DNA of 5,474 nucleotides, taken from NCBI GenBank assembly GCA_038320185.1, contig JBBQDZ010000159.1:1-5474 (forward strand). The letters are read 5' to 3'. Numbering within the stretch: position 1 is the stretch's first letter; the number at the start of each line of letters is the position of its first letter. The stretch is from JBBQDZ01 sp038320185 (GTDB taxonomy: Bacteria > Actinomycetota > Thermoleophilia > Gaiellales > Gaiellaceae). The translations under genes and the position numbers were made by a program. This document shows, piece by piece, positions 1 to 5,474 of the stretch. Under the pieces are notes generated by a model. It was not told where the DNA came from. It worked only from the letters and a program-made list of their open reading frames with translations, and did not search any database.

Positions 1-1
1 C

Positions 2-1234
2 GGCAAGACGATCAGCATCCTCGTCGCGGCCGAGGGCGACGAGAAGGGCGTACAGGACAAGCTCGGCACGATCAAGCAGCGTTTCGGGATCGACGTGAAG
101 ATGACGGCGCTTCCGGTCGGGCCGCTGATCGAGAAGGCGAACCAGAACCTGAAGGCCCCGACGTCCTCGTTCGATGCGATCATGGTGCTCGGCTTCACGG
201 TCGCGCAGATGGTCGGCGGCGGCTTCTTCGAGCCGCTCGGCAGCTACGTCAAGAAGGCGCCCAAGGGCTACGACTTCCCGAAAGACTTCCCTTCGGGCGA
301 GCTCAAGTACGTCGGCTACTTCGACACCAAGCACCAGCGGTTCGGGGGCAACACGCTGTACCTCGTCCCCGGCCTGCACGGCGGCTCGGTCGTCCTCTTC
401 TACCGCAAGGACCTCCTCAAGGCCGCCGGGCTGAAGGTTCCCACGACCTGGTCGTCCTACCTGGCGGCGGCGAAGAAGCTGAACGCGAACGGCGTGGCAG
501 GCAACAGCCTGATCGCGAAGTCGGGGGACGTCTCGATGTTCTTCGTCGACTGGTACACGCGGTTCATCAACATGGGCGGCAAGCTGATGAGCGGCTCGCC
601 GCAGCAGAAGACCTTCACGCCGCGGCTCACGAGCCCGCAGGCCGTTGCGGCGCTCCAGCACATGGTCGACTGCGTCCAGTACGCCCCGAGCGGCGTCCTC
701 CAGTACGACTTCACCGCCTCCACCGACGCCTTCAGCGCCGGCAAGACGGCGATGATGATCATCTGGTCGACGATCGCAGGGCCGGTCTACAACCCGAAGA
801 GCTCGAAGGTCGCCTCGAAGGTCGCGGTGGCGGTGCCGCCGGGCGGCGGCAAGGGCATCCGCGGCGGCTGGGGGATGGGCATCCCGAAGAACGCCAAGAA
901 CAAGGACGCGGCGTGGACGGTCATCTCGTATCTCACCTCGAAGGAGTGGGAGCGCTACCAGACGCTCAAGTACCAGACGGATCCCACGCGGCGCTCGACC
1001 TTCTTCAGCAAGTCGCTGAACAAGCAGCTTCCCTACCTCGCCACCGCGGGCAAGGTGTTCGACAAGGCGCAGATCCTTGAGATCGCCAACATCCCGGAGA
1101 CCTTCGAGATGTCCACCGCGGCCTCCGAGGAGTTCAGCGCAGCGCTGTCCGGATCCTCGAGCGCGGCGGAGGCCTGTAAGAAGGCGAACGACCGCTGGAT
1201 CACGATCCTGAAGCGCGGTGGCCACCTGAAGTAG
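2..1234 (+). CDS. ABC transporter extracellular solute-binding protein (family 1, sugar/polyol type), 5' partial
   Basis: This is the extracytoplasmic ligand receptor of an ABC importer; it should deliver its ligand to the two permeases encoded directly downstream. The frame is open from base 2 with no start, so 410 C-terminal residues are visible and the signal peptide plus a short N-terminal stretch lie outside the window. The first visible residues (TISILVAAEG, then FGIDVKM) look like the opening beta strands of a family 1 binding protein. Further family hallmarks, in visible numbering, are FDAIMVLGF near 57-65, FFEPLGSYV near 75-83, FYRKDLLKAAGLKVPTTW near 133-150, the AFSAGKTAMMI segment near 243-253, GWGMGIPKNAKNKDAAW near 289-305 and a C-terminal NIPETFEM followed by a helix ending in W..ILKRGG. 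The GTG at 95 is not the real start, because homologous-looking sequence continues upstream of it. The C-terminus recalls binding proteins of polyol or glycerol-phosphate importers, but the ligand cannot be assigned. Confidence 0.93.
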   Translation, partial: GKTISILVAAEGDEKGVQDKLGTIKQRFGIDVKMTALPVGPLIEKANQNLKAPTSSFDAIMVLGFTVAQMVGGGFFEPLGSYVKKAPKGYDFPKDFPSGELKYVGYFDTKHQRFGGNTLYLVPGLHGGSVVLFYRKDLLKAAGLKVPTTWSSYLAAAKKLNANGVAGNSLIAKSGDVSMFFVDWYTRFINMGGKLMSGSPQQKTFTPRLTSPQAVAALQHMVDCVQYAPSGVLQYDFTASTDAFSAGKTAMMIIWSTIAGPVYNPKSSKVASKVAVAVPPGGGKGIRGGWGMGIPKNAKNKDAAWTVISYLTSKEWERYQTLKYQTDPTRRSTFFSKSLNKQLPYLATAGKVFDKAQILEIANIPETFEMSTAASEEFSAALSGSSSAAEACKKANDRWITILKRGGHLK

Positions 1235-1253
1235 CCGGACTCCCGCCCGGCTG
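1232..1253 (+). promoter_or_regulatory. Intercistronic stem-loop between binding protein and first permease
   Basis: A perfect 6-bp inverted repeat, AGCCGG (1233-1238) and CCGGCT (1247-1252), encloses an 8-base loop, and a U-G pair (1232/1253) can extend it. It begins in the TAG stop of the binding protein and ends three bases before the permease GTG start. No T-run follows, so it is not an intrinsic terminator. It fills the place where a ribosome-binding site would be expected, and no Shine-Dalgarno sequence is seen there. By analogy with known malE-malF-type operons, it could protect the upstream message or lower permease translation; that role is inference. Confidence 0.45.
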
Positions 1254-1255
1254 AC

Positions 1256-2182
1256 GTGGCCGCGACCGCTCCAACCGCACGAGCCGGTGGCGGCGGCAGG
1301 GTCCTCTTCGGCGTCTTCAACAGGCGCTGGGAGGCCCTGCTGTTGCTCGGCCCGTGCGTGCTCTACCTGATCGCGTTCTCGGTCTACCCGCTCGCGGTCA
1401 GCCTCTTCCGCTCCTTCGAGGAGTACGACTCGCGCGCGAACACGTGGCGGTGGATCGGAATCGGCAACTATCGCGAGCTCTTCACCTCGCGGGAGTTCTG
1501 GCACACGGTCGAGCACACCGCCGTCTTCACCTTCGGCGGCGTCGCCATCCAGGTCGTGCTGGGCGTCGCGCTCGCACTCTTCTTCAGCCAGCAGCTCCGC
1601 GGCTCCGCCTTCGTGCGCGGGCTCCTCATCCTGCCGATGCTGCTGACCCCGATCGTCGTGGGGCTGATGTGGCGCATGCTGCTGAACCCGGACTGGGGGA
1701 TGCTGAACTGGCTCGCGGGCCGCGTCGGCTTCCACAACGTCCAGTGGCTCTCCGACCCGCAGACGGCGCTGCGCACCCTGATCGTCGTCGACTGCTGGCA
1801 GTGGACGCCGTTCGTCTTCATCATCGTCTACGCGCGCCTCCAGGCGCTGCCGGCCGAGGTCTTCGAGGCGGCCTCCGTCGACGGCGCGAACTGGCTCCAG
1901 CGGACGCGCTACGTGACGCTGCCGCTGCTCCTGCCGGCGATCGTCTTCGCGGCGGTGTTCCGCGGCATCGACGCTTTCCGCACCTTCGACCTCGTCTACG
2001 GGCTGACGAACGGTGGGCCCGTGCAATCGACCTCGACGCTCTCGTTCGAGGCCTTCCAGAACGGGTTCGAGTTCTTCCGCTACGGCTACGCGTCGGCGGT
2101 CGCCTACGTCATGGTCGTCGTCGCCGCCGTCGGGATCACCGTCCTCCTGCGGTTCGTGCGGGTGAGGCAGGTCTACGCGTGA
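1256..2182 (+). CDS. ABC transporter permease, MalF/UgpA-like
   Basis: This inner-membrane subunit forms half of the translocation channel of a carbohydrate-type ABC importer, paired with the MalG-like permease downstream. The 308-residue product has about six hydrophobic segments (roughly 26-50, 88-110, 120-142, 172-195, 223-240 and 280-300) after a short basic, glycine-rich N-terminus. The cytoplasmic EAA loop that docks on the ATPase is clear: EAASVDGA at 204-211, followed by the conserved LP at 222-223. The LTNGGP motif at 250-255 is also typical of MalF-type subunits. The frame is the same as that of the binding protein, whose TAG stop at 1232 limits the start. GTG 1256 is the only usable start before the first membrane segment. 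It lacks a recognisable Shine-Dalgarno sequence and is preceded by a stem-loop, so translation may depend on the upstream gene. The next gene begins 13 bases after the stop. Confidence 0.95.
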   Translation: MAATAPTARAGGGGRVLFGVFNRRWEALLLLGPCVLYLIAFSVYPLAVSLFRSFEEYDSRANTWRWIGIGNYRELFTSREFWHTVEHTAVFTFGGVAIQVVLGVALALFFSQQLRGSAFVRGLLILPMLLTPIVVGLMWRMLLNPDWGMLNWLAGRVGFHNVQWLSDPQTALRTLIVVDCWQWTPFVFIIVYARLQALPAEVFEAASVDGANWLQRTRYVTLPLLLPAIVFAAVFRGIDAFRTFDLVYGLTNGGPVQSTSTLSFEAFQNGFEFFRYGYASAVAYVMVVVAAVGITVLLRFVRVRQVYA

Positions 2183-2185
2183 GGG
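2181..2185 (+). promoter_or_regulatory. Ribosome-binding site of the second permease
   Basis: GAGGG overlaps the TGA stop of the first permease and lies 10 bases before ATG 2196. Its GAGG can also pair with CCTC at 2190-2193, a weak 4-bp hairpin that might partly mask it. Ribosomes finishing the upstream gene would cover this site, which fits coupled translation. Confidence 0.5.
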
Positions 2186-2195
2186 CACGCCTCTG

Positions 2196-3023
2196 ATGCG
2201 CGTTCTCGGCCGCGTCGTCTCCTACCTCGTGCTGATCCTGATCGGGCTCGTCGCGATCGCACCGTTCGCCTACCTGCTGATCATCTCGTTCCAGAACCGA
2301 CTCGACGTGCTGACGGTGCCGCCGTCGCTCCACTTCCACTGGGCCGACATCAGTGCGAACTACCACACCGTGATTCGCGACAAGCACTTTCCGACCTTCA
2401 TCCAGAACTCGATCATCGTCACCAGCGTGTCGACGCTGATCGCCCTCGTGCTCGGCGTGCCCGCGGCCTATGCGTTCTCGCGTCTGCGCTTCCGCGGCCG
2501 AGACACCTGGGCGTCGACGATCCTGAGCTTCCGGTTCATGCCTCCGGTCGCCGTGGCGATCCCGATCTACCTGCTGGTGCGCCACCTCGGCTTCCTGAAC
2601 AGCTACTTCGGGCTCGTGCTGCCCTACGTCGCGTTCACGCTGCCGCTCGTCGTCTGGATCATGATCGGCTTCTTCGACGAGATCCCGCGCGAGATCGACG
2701 ACGCGGCCCTCGTCGACGGCTGCTCGCGCCCCGGCGTCCTCTTCCGGGTGCTGTTGCCGCTCGCGCGGCCGGGGATCATGGTCGCCGCGACCTTCGGGCT
2801 CATCTTCATCTGGAACGAGTTCCTCGTAGGCCTCTACATCATCAACTCCGAGAACCGCGAGACGATCCCGATCGCCGCGTCGGGCCTCCTGACGGTGGAG
2901 AGCCCGATCGACTGGAACGTCGCGGCGGCGGTGGGAGTGCTGACGGTGATCCCGATCCTGATCTTCGCCCTCTTCGCGCAGCGCTACATCGTCCGCGGCA
3001 TCACCGCTGGCGCCGTCCGTTGA
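2196..3023 (+). CDS. ABC transporter permease, MalG/UgpE-like
   Basis: This is the second inner-membrane channel subunit of the importer, 275 residues, a usual length for MalG-type proteins. Hydrophobic segments fall near 9-31, 71-95, 107-128, 138-160, 192-213 and 243-262. The EAA loop is visible as DDAALVDGCSR (168-178), with Asp replacing the usual first Glu, followed by LP at 187-188 and PGI at 192-194. FIWNEFLVGL (204-213) and the C-terminal RYIVRGITAGAV are strong family signatures. ATG 2196 is chosen because it directly precedes the basic residue and first membrane helix and has a GAGGG upstream. The MalF-like partner ends 13 bases before it and the hydrolase gene follows after about 20 bases, so all three probably share a transcript. 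The ATPase that should bind the EAA loops is not encoded in the window. Confidence 0.95.
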   Translation: MRVLGRVVSYLVLILIGLVAIAPFAYLLIISFQNRLDVLTVPPSLHFHWADISANYHTVIRDKHFPTFIQNSIIVTSVSTLIALVLGVPAAYAFSRLRFRGRDTWASTILSFRFMPPVAVAIPIYLLVRHLGFLNSYFGLVLPYVAFTLPLVVWIMIGFFDEIPREIDDAALVDGCSRPGVLFRVLLPLARPGIMVAATFGLIFIWNEFLVGLYIINSENRETIPIAASGLLTVESPIDWNVAAAVGVLTVIPILIFALFAQRYIVRGITAGAVR

Positions 3024-3035
3024 CCCCGACACAGT

Positions 3036-3042
3036 GAGGTGA
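3036..3042 (+). promoter_or_regulatory. Ribosome-binding site deciding the M24 hydrolase start
   Basis: GAGGTGA lies just upstream of ATG 3045, with its GAGG core ending 5 bases before the ATG. An in-frame GTG at 3039 would overlap this Shine-Dalgarno sequence and has none of its own, so ATG 3045 is the better start. The choice changes the protein by only two residues. Confidence 0.6.
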
Positions 3043-3044
3043 GC

Positions 3045-4238
3045 ATGACCCCCGGAACCGAGCGCGTAGCCGAGCTGCAGCAGGCGATGGCCGCAGGGGG
3101 CGTCGAGGCCGTCGTCCTGCGGCTCGCCGAGAACGTTGTTCTCGTCGCCGGGTGGTACGTCCCGATTCCGGGCCTCGGGATCGTTGTCGTGCCGCGCGAG
3201 GGGAGGGCTTCGCTCCTCGTCCCGGAGTACGAGGCGCAGGAGGCAGCGGCGGTCTGGGGCGGCGATGTCCGGACGTTCCCGGCGATCCGGAACGACGGGC
3301 CCGCGCCGGGGGAGGCGATCGCGGCGCTGCTCGCGGACCTCGCCCGCGAGCACGCCGTCCGCGGCGGGGCGATCGGCTTCGAGGGCAGCTTCGAGAGCCT
3401 CGCGCCGGGGTCGATGCAAGGCGAGCCGAACGCCGTCGGTCTGCCGACCCAGCAGCTGATCCGGGACACGTTCGGCACGGAACGCCTCGTGGACGTGACG
3501 GAGACGCTCGAGTCGATGCGGTCCGTCAAGTCCGAGCGGGACCTCGCGAAGCTCCGAACGGTCAACGAGATCGCGTTGCTCGGACTCACGGCCTTCAAGG
3601 AGCATGCGCAGCCCGGCCGGAGCGAGGTGGAGATCATGGCCGCGGTCGAGTCGGAGATGTGCGCGAAGGGGCACGGCCACGGCGGCGCCCGGGTCGTCCG
3701 CGGCTTCGCCACCGTCTACTCGGGGCCGGACCTCGCGAACGGCTGGCAGTACTTCCGCTCGCGCACCCGTGTCGTCGAGCGCAACGACGTGGTGATGATC
3801 GAGCTGGGAACGGTCGCCGACGGCTACTGGGCCGATCACACGCGCACGGTCGTCGCGGGAAAGGCAAGCGACCGGCAGCGGGCGGCCTACGGGGCGATGC
3901 GTGCCGGCTCCGAAGCGGCGTTCGCGGCGGCGCTGCCGGGGGCGACGGGCGGAGCGGTGGACGCTGCCGCGCGAGAGCGGATCGCCGCGGCCGGTTTCAC
4001 GCAGTTCCCTCACCACACGGGGCACGGGACGGGCTTCCGCTACCACGAGTCGCGCCCGCAGCTGGTGCCCGGCGGCACGCACGTCCTCGCCGAAGGGATG
4101 GTGATCGTCTCCGAGCCGGGTATCTACGGCGAGGAGCTTCGCGGCGGCTTCCGCCACGAGGACGACGCCGTCGTCACGGCCGACGGGGCGGTGCCGCTCG
4201 CCACGACGGACTACGGCCTCGATCTGGAGGAGTCGTGA
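3045..4238 (+). CDS. M24 family metallopeptidase-like hydrolase (creatinase/Xaa-Pro peptidase fold)
   Basis: This is a predicted cytoplasmic pita-bread-fold enzyme that hydrolyses C-N bonds; family members include Xaa-Pro peptidases, creatinase and ectoine hydrolase. The 397-residue product has an N-terminal creatinase-like domain (about 1-155) and an M24 catalytic domain (about 160-390). Most metal ligands align: D264 in GYWADHTRT, H327 in TGHGTGF, E357 in VSEPGIYGE and E372 in FRHEDD, plus the active-site His H334 in RYHESRP. The first ligand, normally Asp in an I-D-x-G context, is Glu (E253, in MIELG). The position after SGP that often carries a substrate-side His holds W234 within DLANGW. 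These differences argue against a textbook prolidase but do not prove loss of metal binding. Its place between an importer and a dehydrogenase suggests action on the imported compound rather than housekeeping peptide turnover. No signal peptide is seen. The substrate is unknown. Confidence 0.9.
   Translation: MTPGTERVAELQQAMAAGGVEAVVLRLAENVVLVAGWYVPIPGLGIVVVPREGRASLLVPEYEAQEAAAVWGGDVRTFPAIRNDGPAPGEAIAALLADLAREHAVRGGAIGFEGSFESLAPGSMQGEPNAVGLPTQQLIRDTFGTERLVDVTETLESMRSVKSERDLAKLRTVNEIALLGLTAFKEHAQPGRSEVEIMAAVESEMCAKGHGHGGARVVRGFATVYSGPDLANGWQYFRSRTRVVERNDVVMIELGTVADGYWADHTRTVVAGKASDRQRAAYGAMRAGSEAAFAAALPGATGGAVDAAARERIAAAGFTQFPHHTGHGTGFRYHESRPQLVPGGTHVLAEGMVIVSEPGIYGEELRGGFRHEDDAVVTADGAVPLATTDYGLDLEES
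4226..4230 (+). promoter_or_regulatory. Ribosome-binding site of the dehydrogenase, inside the hydrolase gene
   Basis: GGAGG sits in the last codons of the hydrolase, 4 bases before GTG 4235. It supports GTG 4235 as the dehydrogenase start although the same frame stays open far upstream. Together with the 4-base GTGA overlap it indicates translational coupling. Confidence 0.65.
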
Positions 4239-5035
4239 CGAGCGGTCGGATCATTCCGAGCGGCTTCGTCGAGACGCTGTTCCGCCTCGACGGCCGGGTG
4301 GCGGCGATCACCGGCGGGGGGTCTGGCCTGGGCGCGGCGATGGCGGCAGGCCTCGCCCAGGCGGGTGCGTCCGTGGCGATCCTGGACATCCGCGAGGAGG
4401 CGGCCGCCGGGACGGTGGCGGCAGTCGAGGCGGACGGTGGACACGCGGTGGCCGTTGCCGTCGACGTCACCGACAAAGGCTCCGTCGAGGCGGCGGCCGA
4501 CCGCGTGGTCGAGGAGCTCGGGCGCGTGGACGTTCTCGTGAACAGCGCCGGCACGGCCTTCCGCAGCCCCGCCGAGGACTTCCCCGAGGAGGAGTTCGAC
4601 CGCGTGCTGGGGCTGAACCTGAAGGGGACCTACCTTCCGTGCCAGGCGTTCGGTCGCAAGCTGCTGGCACAGGGCAAGGGGAGCGTCATCAACATTGCCT
4701 CGATCGGCGGCTTCATCGCCTACCCGCACGCCTCCGCCTATCTCGCCTCGAAGGGCGGCGTCGTTCAGCTCACGCGCGGCCTCGCGCTCGAGTGGATCGA
4801 CCGGGGGGTTCGCGTCAACGCGATCGCTCCCACGCTCTTCCGAACACCGCTGACCGAGCGCGTCGGGAAGACCTCCTCGGTGACGAGCGACTTCATCATC
4901 GCCCGGCTGCCGCGCCGCGACCGGCTCGGCGAGCCACCCGAGATCGTCGGCGCAACCGTCTTCCTGGCGAGCGACGCGTCGCTGCTCGTCACCGGGCACA
5001 CGCTGCCCGTCGACGACGGATACCTGATGGCGTGA
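4235..5035 (+). CDS. Short-chain dehydrogenase/reductase (classical SDR, probable sugar/polyol oxidoreductase)
   Basis: This soluble Rossmann-fold oxidoreductase interconverts an alcohol and a carbonyl using a nicotinamide cofactor. The 266-residue product has all classical SDR landmarks: TGGGSGLG (26-33) binding the cofactor, Asp-Val at 77-78, NSAG (103-106, usually NNAG) and the catalytic tetrad N128, S156, Y169 and K173 (YLASK). D51 at the end of the second strand (AILDIREE) predicts NAD rather than NADP preference. The VRVNAIAPTLFRTPLT stretch (192-207) and the C-terminal TGHTLPVDDGYLMA resemble the gluconate 5-dehydrogenase/sugar-dehydrogenase-like subgroup, though that is recognition from memory rather than a computed match. 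The frame is open upstream to about 3152, but that part encodes an arginine-rich shadow of the hydrolase. GTG 4235, with its GGAGG and stop overlap, is the start and places the FRLDGR lead-in normally. It probably oxidises the imported compound or its hydrolysis product. Confidence 0.95.
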   Translation: MTSGRIIPSGFVETLFRLDGRVAAITGGGSGLGAAMAAGLAQAGASVAILDIREEAAAGTVAAVEADGGHAVAVAVDVTDKGSVEAAADRVVEELGRVDVLVNSAGTAFRSPAEDFPEEEFDRVLGLNLKGTYLPCQAFGRKLLAQGKGSVINIASIGGFIAYPHASAYLASKGGVVQLTRGLALEWIDRGVRVNAIAPTLFRTPLTERVGKTSSVTSDFIIARLPRRDRLGEPPEIVGATVFLASDASLLVTGHTLPVDDGYLMA

Positions 5036-5474
5036 CGACCGAGGCGGTCACCGACAGGCTGCAGGCGGTGGGGCTCTCGCTCTACGAGGCTCGCATCTAC
5101 GTCGGGCTGCTGCGGCGCGGCGCCCAGAACGGGAACGAGCTCTCGAAGACGGCAGGCGTCCCGTCTTCCAAGGTCTACTCGACGGTCGACAAGATGATCG
5201 CGCAGGGGATCGTGCACTCGATCAAGAGCGGCTCCGCGACACAGTTCGTCTGCATCTCGCCGGAGGAGCTCGTCGCCCGCCTGCGCAGGCAGTACAACGA
5301 GCCAATCGACTATCTCGACCGGGCGCTGCCGCCGCTCCGGAGCTTCGAGCCGGCCGAGTCGTTCCTGAACGTGGTCGGTCTCGCCGCGGTACGCGAGGCG
5401 GCAGGCGCTCTCGTCGACTCGGCGCGTGTAGGCATCCATCTGTCGCTCTGGGCCGAGGACGTCGAGCCCCTGCG
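5032..5474 (+). CDS. TrmB-family transcriptional regulator, 3' partial
   Basis: This is a predicted DNA-binding sensor of the TrmB family, whose archaeal founder controls maltose/trehalose ABC importer operons. A GTG at 5032 overlaps the dehydrogenase TGA by 4 bases, and the frame stays open to the window edge, giving 147 residues. Residues 8-62 form a winged helix-turn-helix with the typical lead-in LQAVGLSLYEARIYVGLL (10-27). Then come ELSKTAGVPSSKVYSTVDKM (36-55) as helix-turn-helix and recognition helix, and the wing QGIVHSIKSGSATQFVCISP (58-77). A helical linker (about 78-103), probably coiled coil, leads into the start of the effector-binding domain, with SARVGIHLSLWAEDVEPL at 130-147. 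The rest of that domain is outside the window. No strong Shine-Dalgarno sequence is visible, so translation is probably coupled to the dehydrogenase. It likely controls this operon in response to the imported ligand; whether it represses or activates cannot be told. Confidence 0.9.
   Translation, partial: MTTEAVTDRLQAVGLSLYEARIYVGLLRRGAQNGNELSKTAGVPSSKVYSTVDKMIAQGIVHSIKSGSATQFVCISPEELVARLRRQYNEPIDYLDRALPPLRSFEPAESFLNVVGLAAVREAAGALVDSARVGIHLSLWAEDVEPL

Noticed and set aside
1232..1253. An intrinsic terminator at the stem-loop after the binding protein
   Set aside because: No T-run follows the stem and the next gene starts within three bases, so full termination here would silence the rest of the operon.
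1232..1258. Stop-codon readthrough joining the binding protein to the permease, since both are in the same frame with seven codons between
   Set aside because: Same-frame neighbours occur by chance one time in three. The permease has its own GTG start and no readthrough signal is recognisable. A covalent fusion would also have to tolerate the intervening residues.
1354..2196. A plus-strand open frame overlapping the first permease in another frame
   Set aside because: It is an Arg/Leu/Ala-rich out-of-frame shadow of a permease whose membrane segments and EAA loop are clear.
2136..4157. A 673-residue open frame on the minus strand opposite the second permease and the hydrolase
   Set aside because: Its product is dominated by Arg, Asp, Glu, Ala and Pro with no recognisable domain. 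It lies antisense to two genes with clear family motifs. Long antisense open frames are expected in G+C-rich coding DNA.
3152..4234. An upstream extension of the dehydrogenase frame that would give a 627-residue fusion protein
   Set aside because: The extension is an Arg/Gly-rich shadow of the hydrolase in another frame. The dehydrogenase has a proper GTG start with GGAGG and a stop overlap at 4235.
3045..4238. Assignment of the M24 protein as ectoine hydrolase, creatinase or DMSP lyase DddP
   Set aside because: Length and fold are compatible with some of these, but the neighbours lack the expected pathway partners and no diagnostic substrate residues can be verified by eye, so only the family is called.
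4211..5439. Minus-strand open frames opposite the dehydrogenase and regulator (4211-4999 and 4765-5439)
   Set aside because: They are low-complexity Arg/Ala-rich products, antisense to genes with complete SDR and TrmB motifs. There is no independent evidence for coding.

Overview
The window is a gene-dense, single-strand (+) segment of strongly G+C-rich bacterial DNA with G/C-ending codons and frequent GTG starts. It reads as one operon-like block that runs off both ends. The composition, the MalFG-type sugar importer and the TrmB-type regulator fit a high-GC Actinomycetota lineage (possibly the Thermoleophilia side), but this taxonomic guess rests on style rather than a marker gene. No gene-free stretch is longer than about 25 bases, and no RNA gene, insertion sequence, CRISPR array or convincing terminator is visible.

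Layout: (1) 2-1234, an extracellular solute-binding protein of the family 1 (MalE/UgpB-like) type, missing its N-terminus and signal peptide at the left edge. (2) 1256-2182 and (3) 2196-3023, the two inner-membrane permeases of the same importer (MalF-like, then MalG-like), each with a recognisable EAA loop. (4) 3045-4238, a creatinase/prolidase-fold M24 hydrolase. (5) 4235-5035, a classical NAD(P)-dependent short-chain dehydrogenase overlapping gene 4 by 4 bases. (6) 5032 to the right edge, the N-terminal 147 residues of a TrmB-family transcriptional regulator overlapping gene 5 by 4 bases.

Together these look like an uptake-and-catabolism operon with its own regulator. A small solute is captured outside the cell and imported, processed by a C-N bond hydrolase and an alcohol/polyol-type dehydrogenase, and sensed by a TrmB protein. 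The importer type and TrmB point to a sugar, polyol or sugar derivative. The M24 hydrolase is unexpected for a plain sugar and suggests a substrate with an amide, amidine or peptide-like bond, but the sequence does not identify it. No ATP-binding subunit is encoded in the window.

Points worth a second look are the M24 enzyme with Glu in place of the usual first metal-binding Asp and no His at the usual substrate-side position, a perfect inverted repeat between the binding-protein stop and the first permease start, and the unusual combination of genes. Nothing here is clearly a wholly new system.
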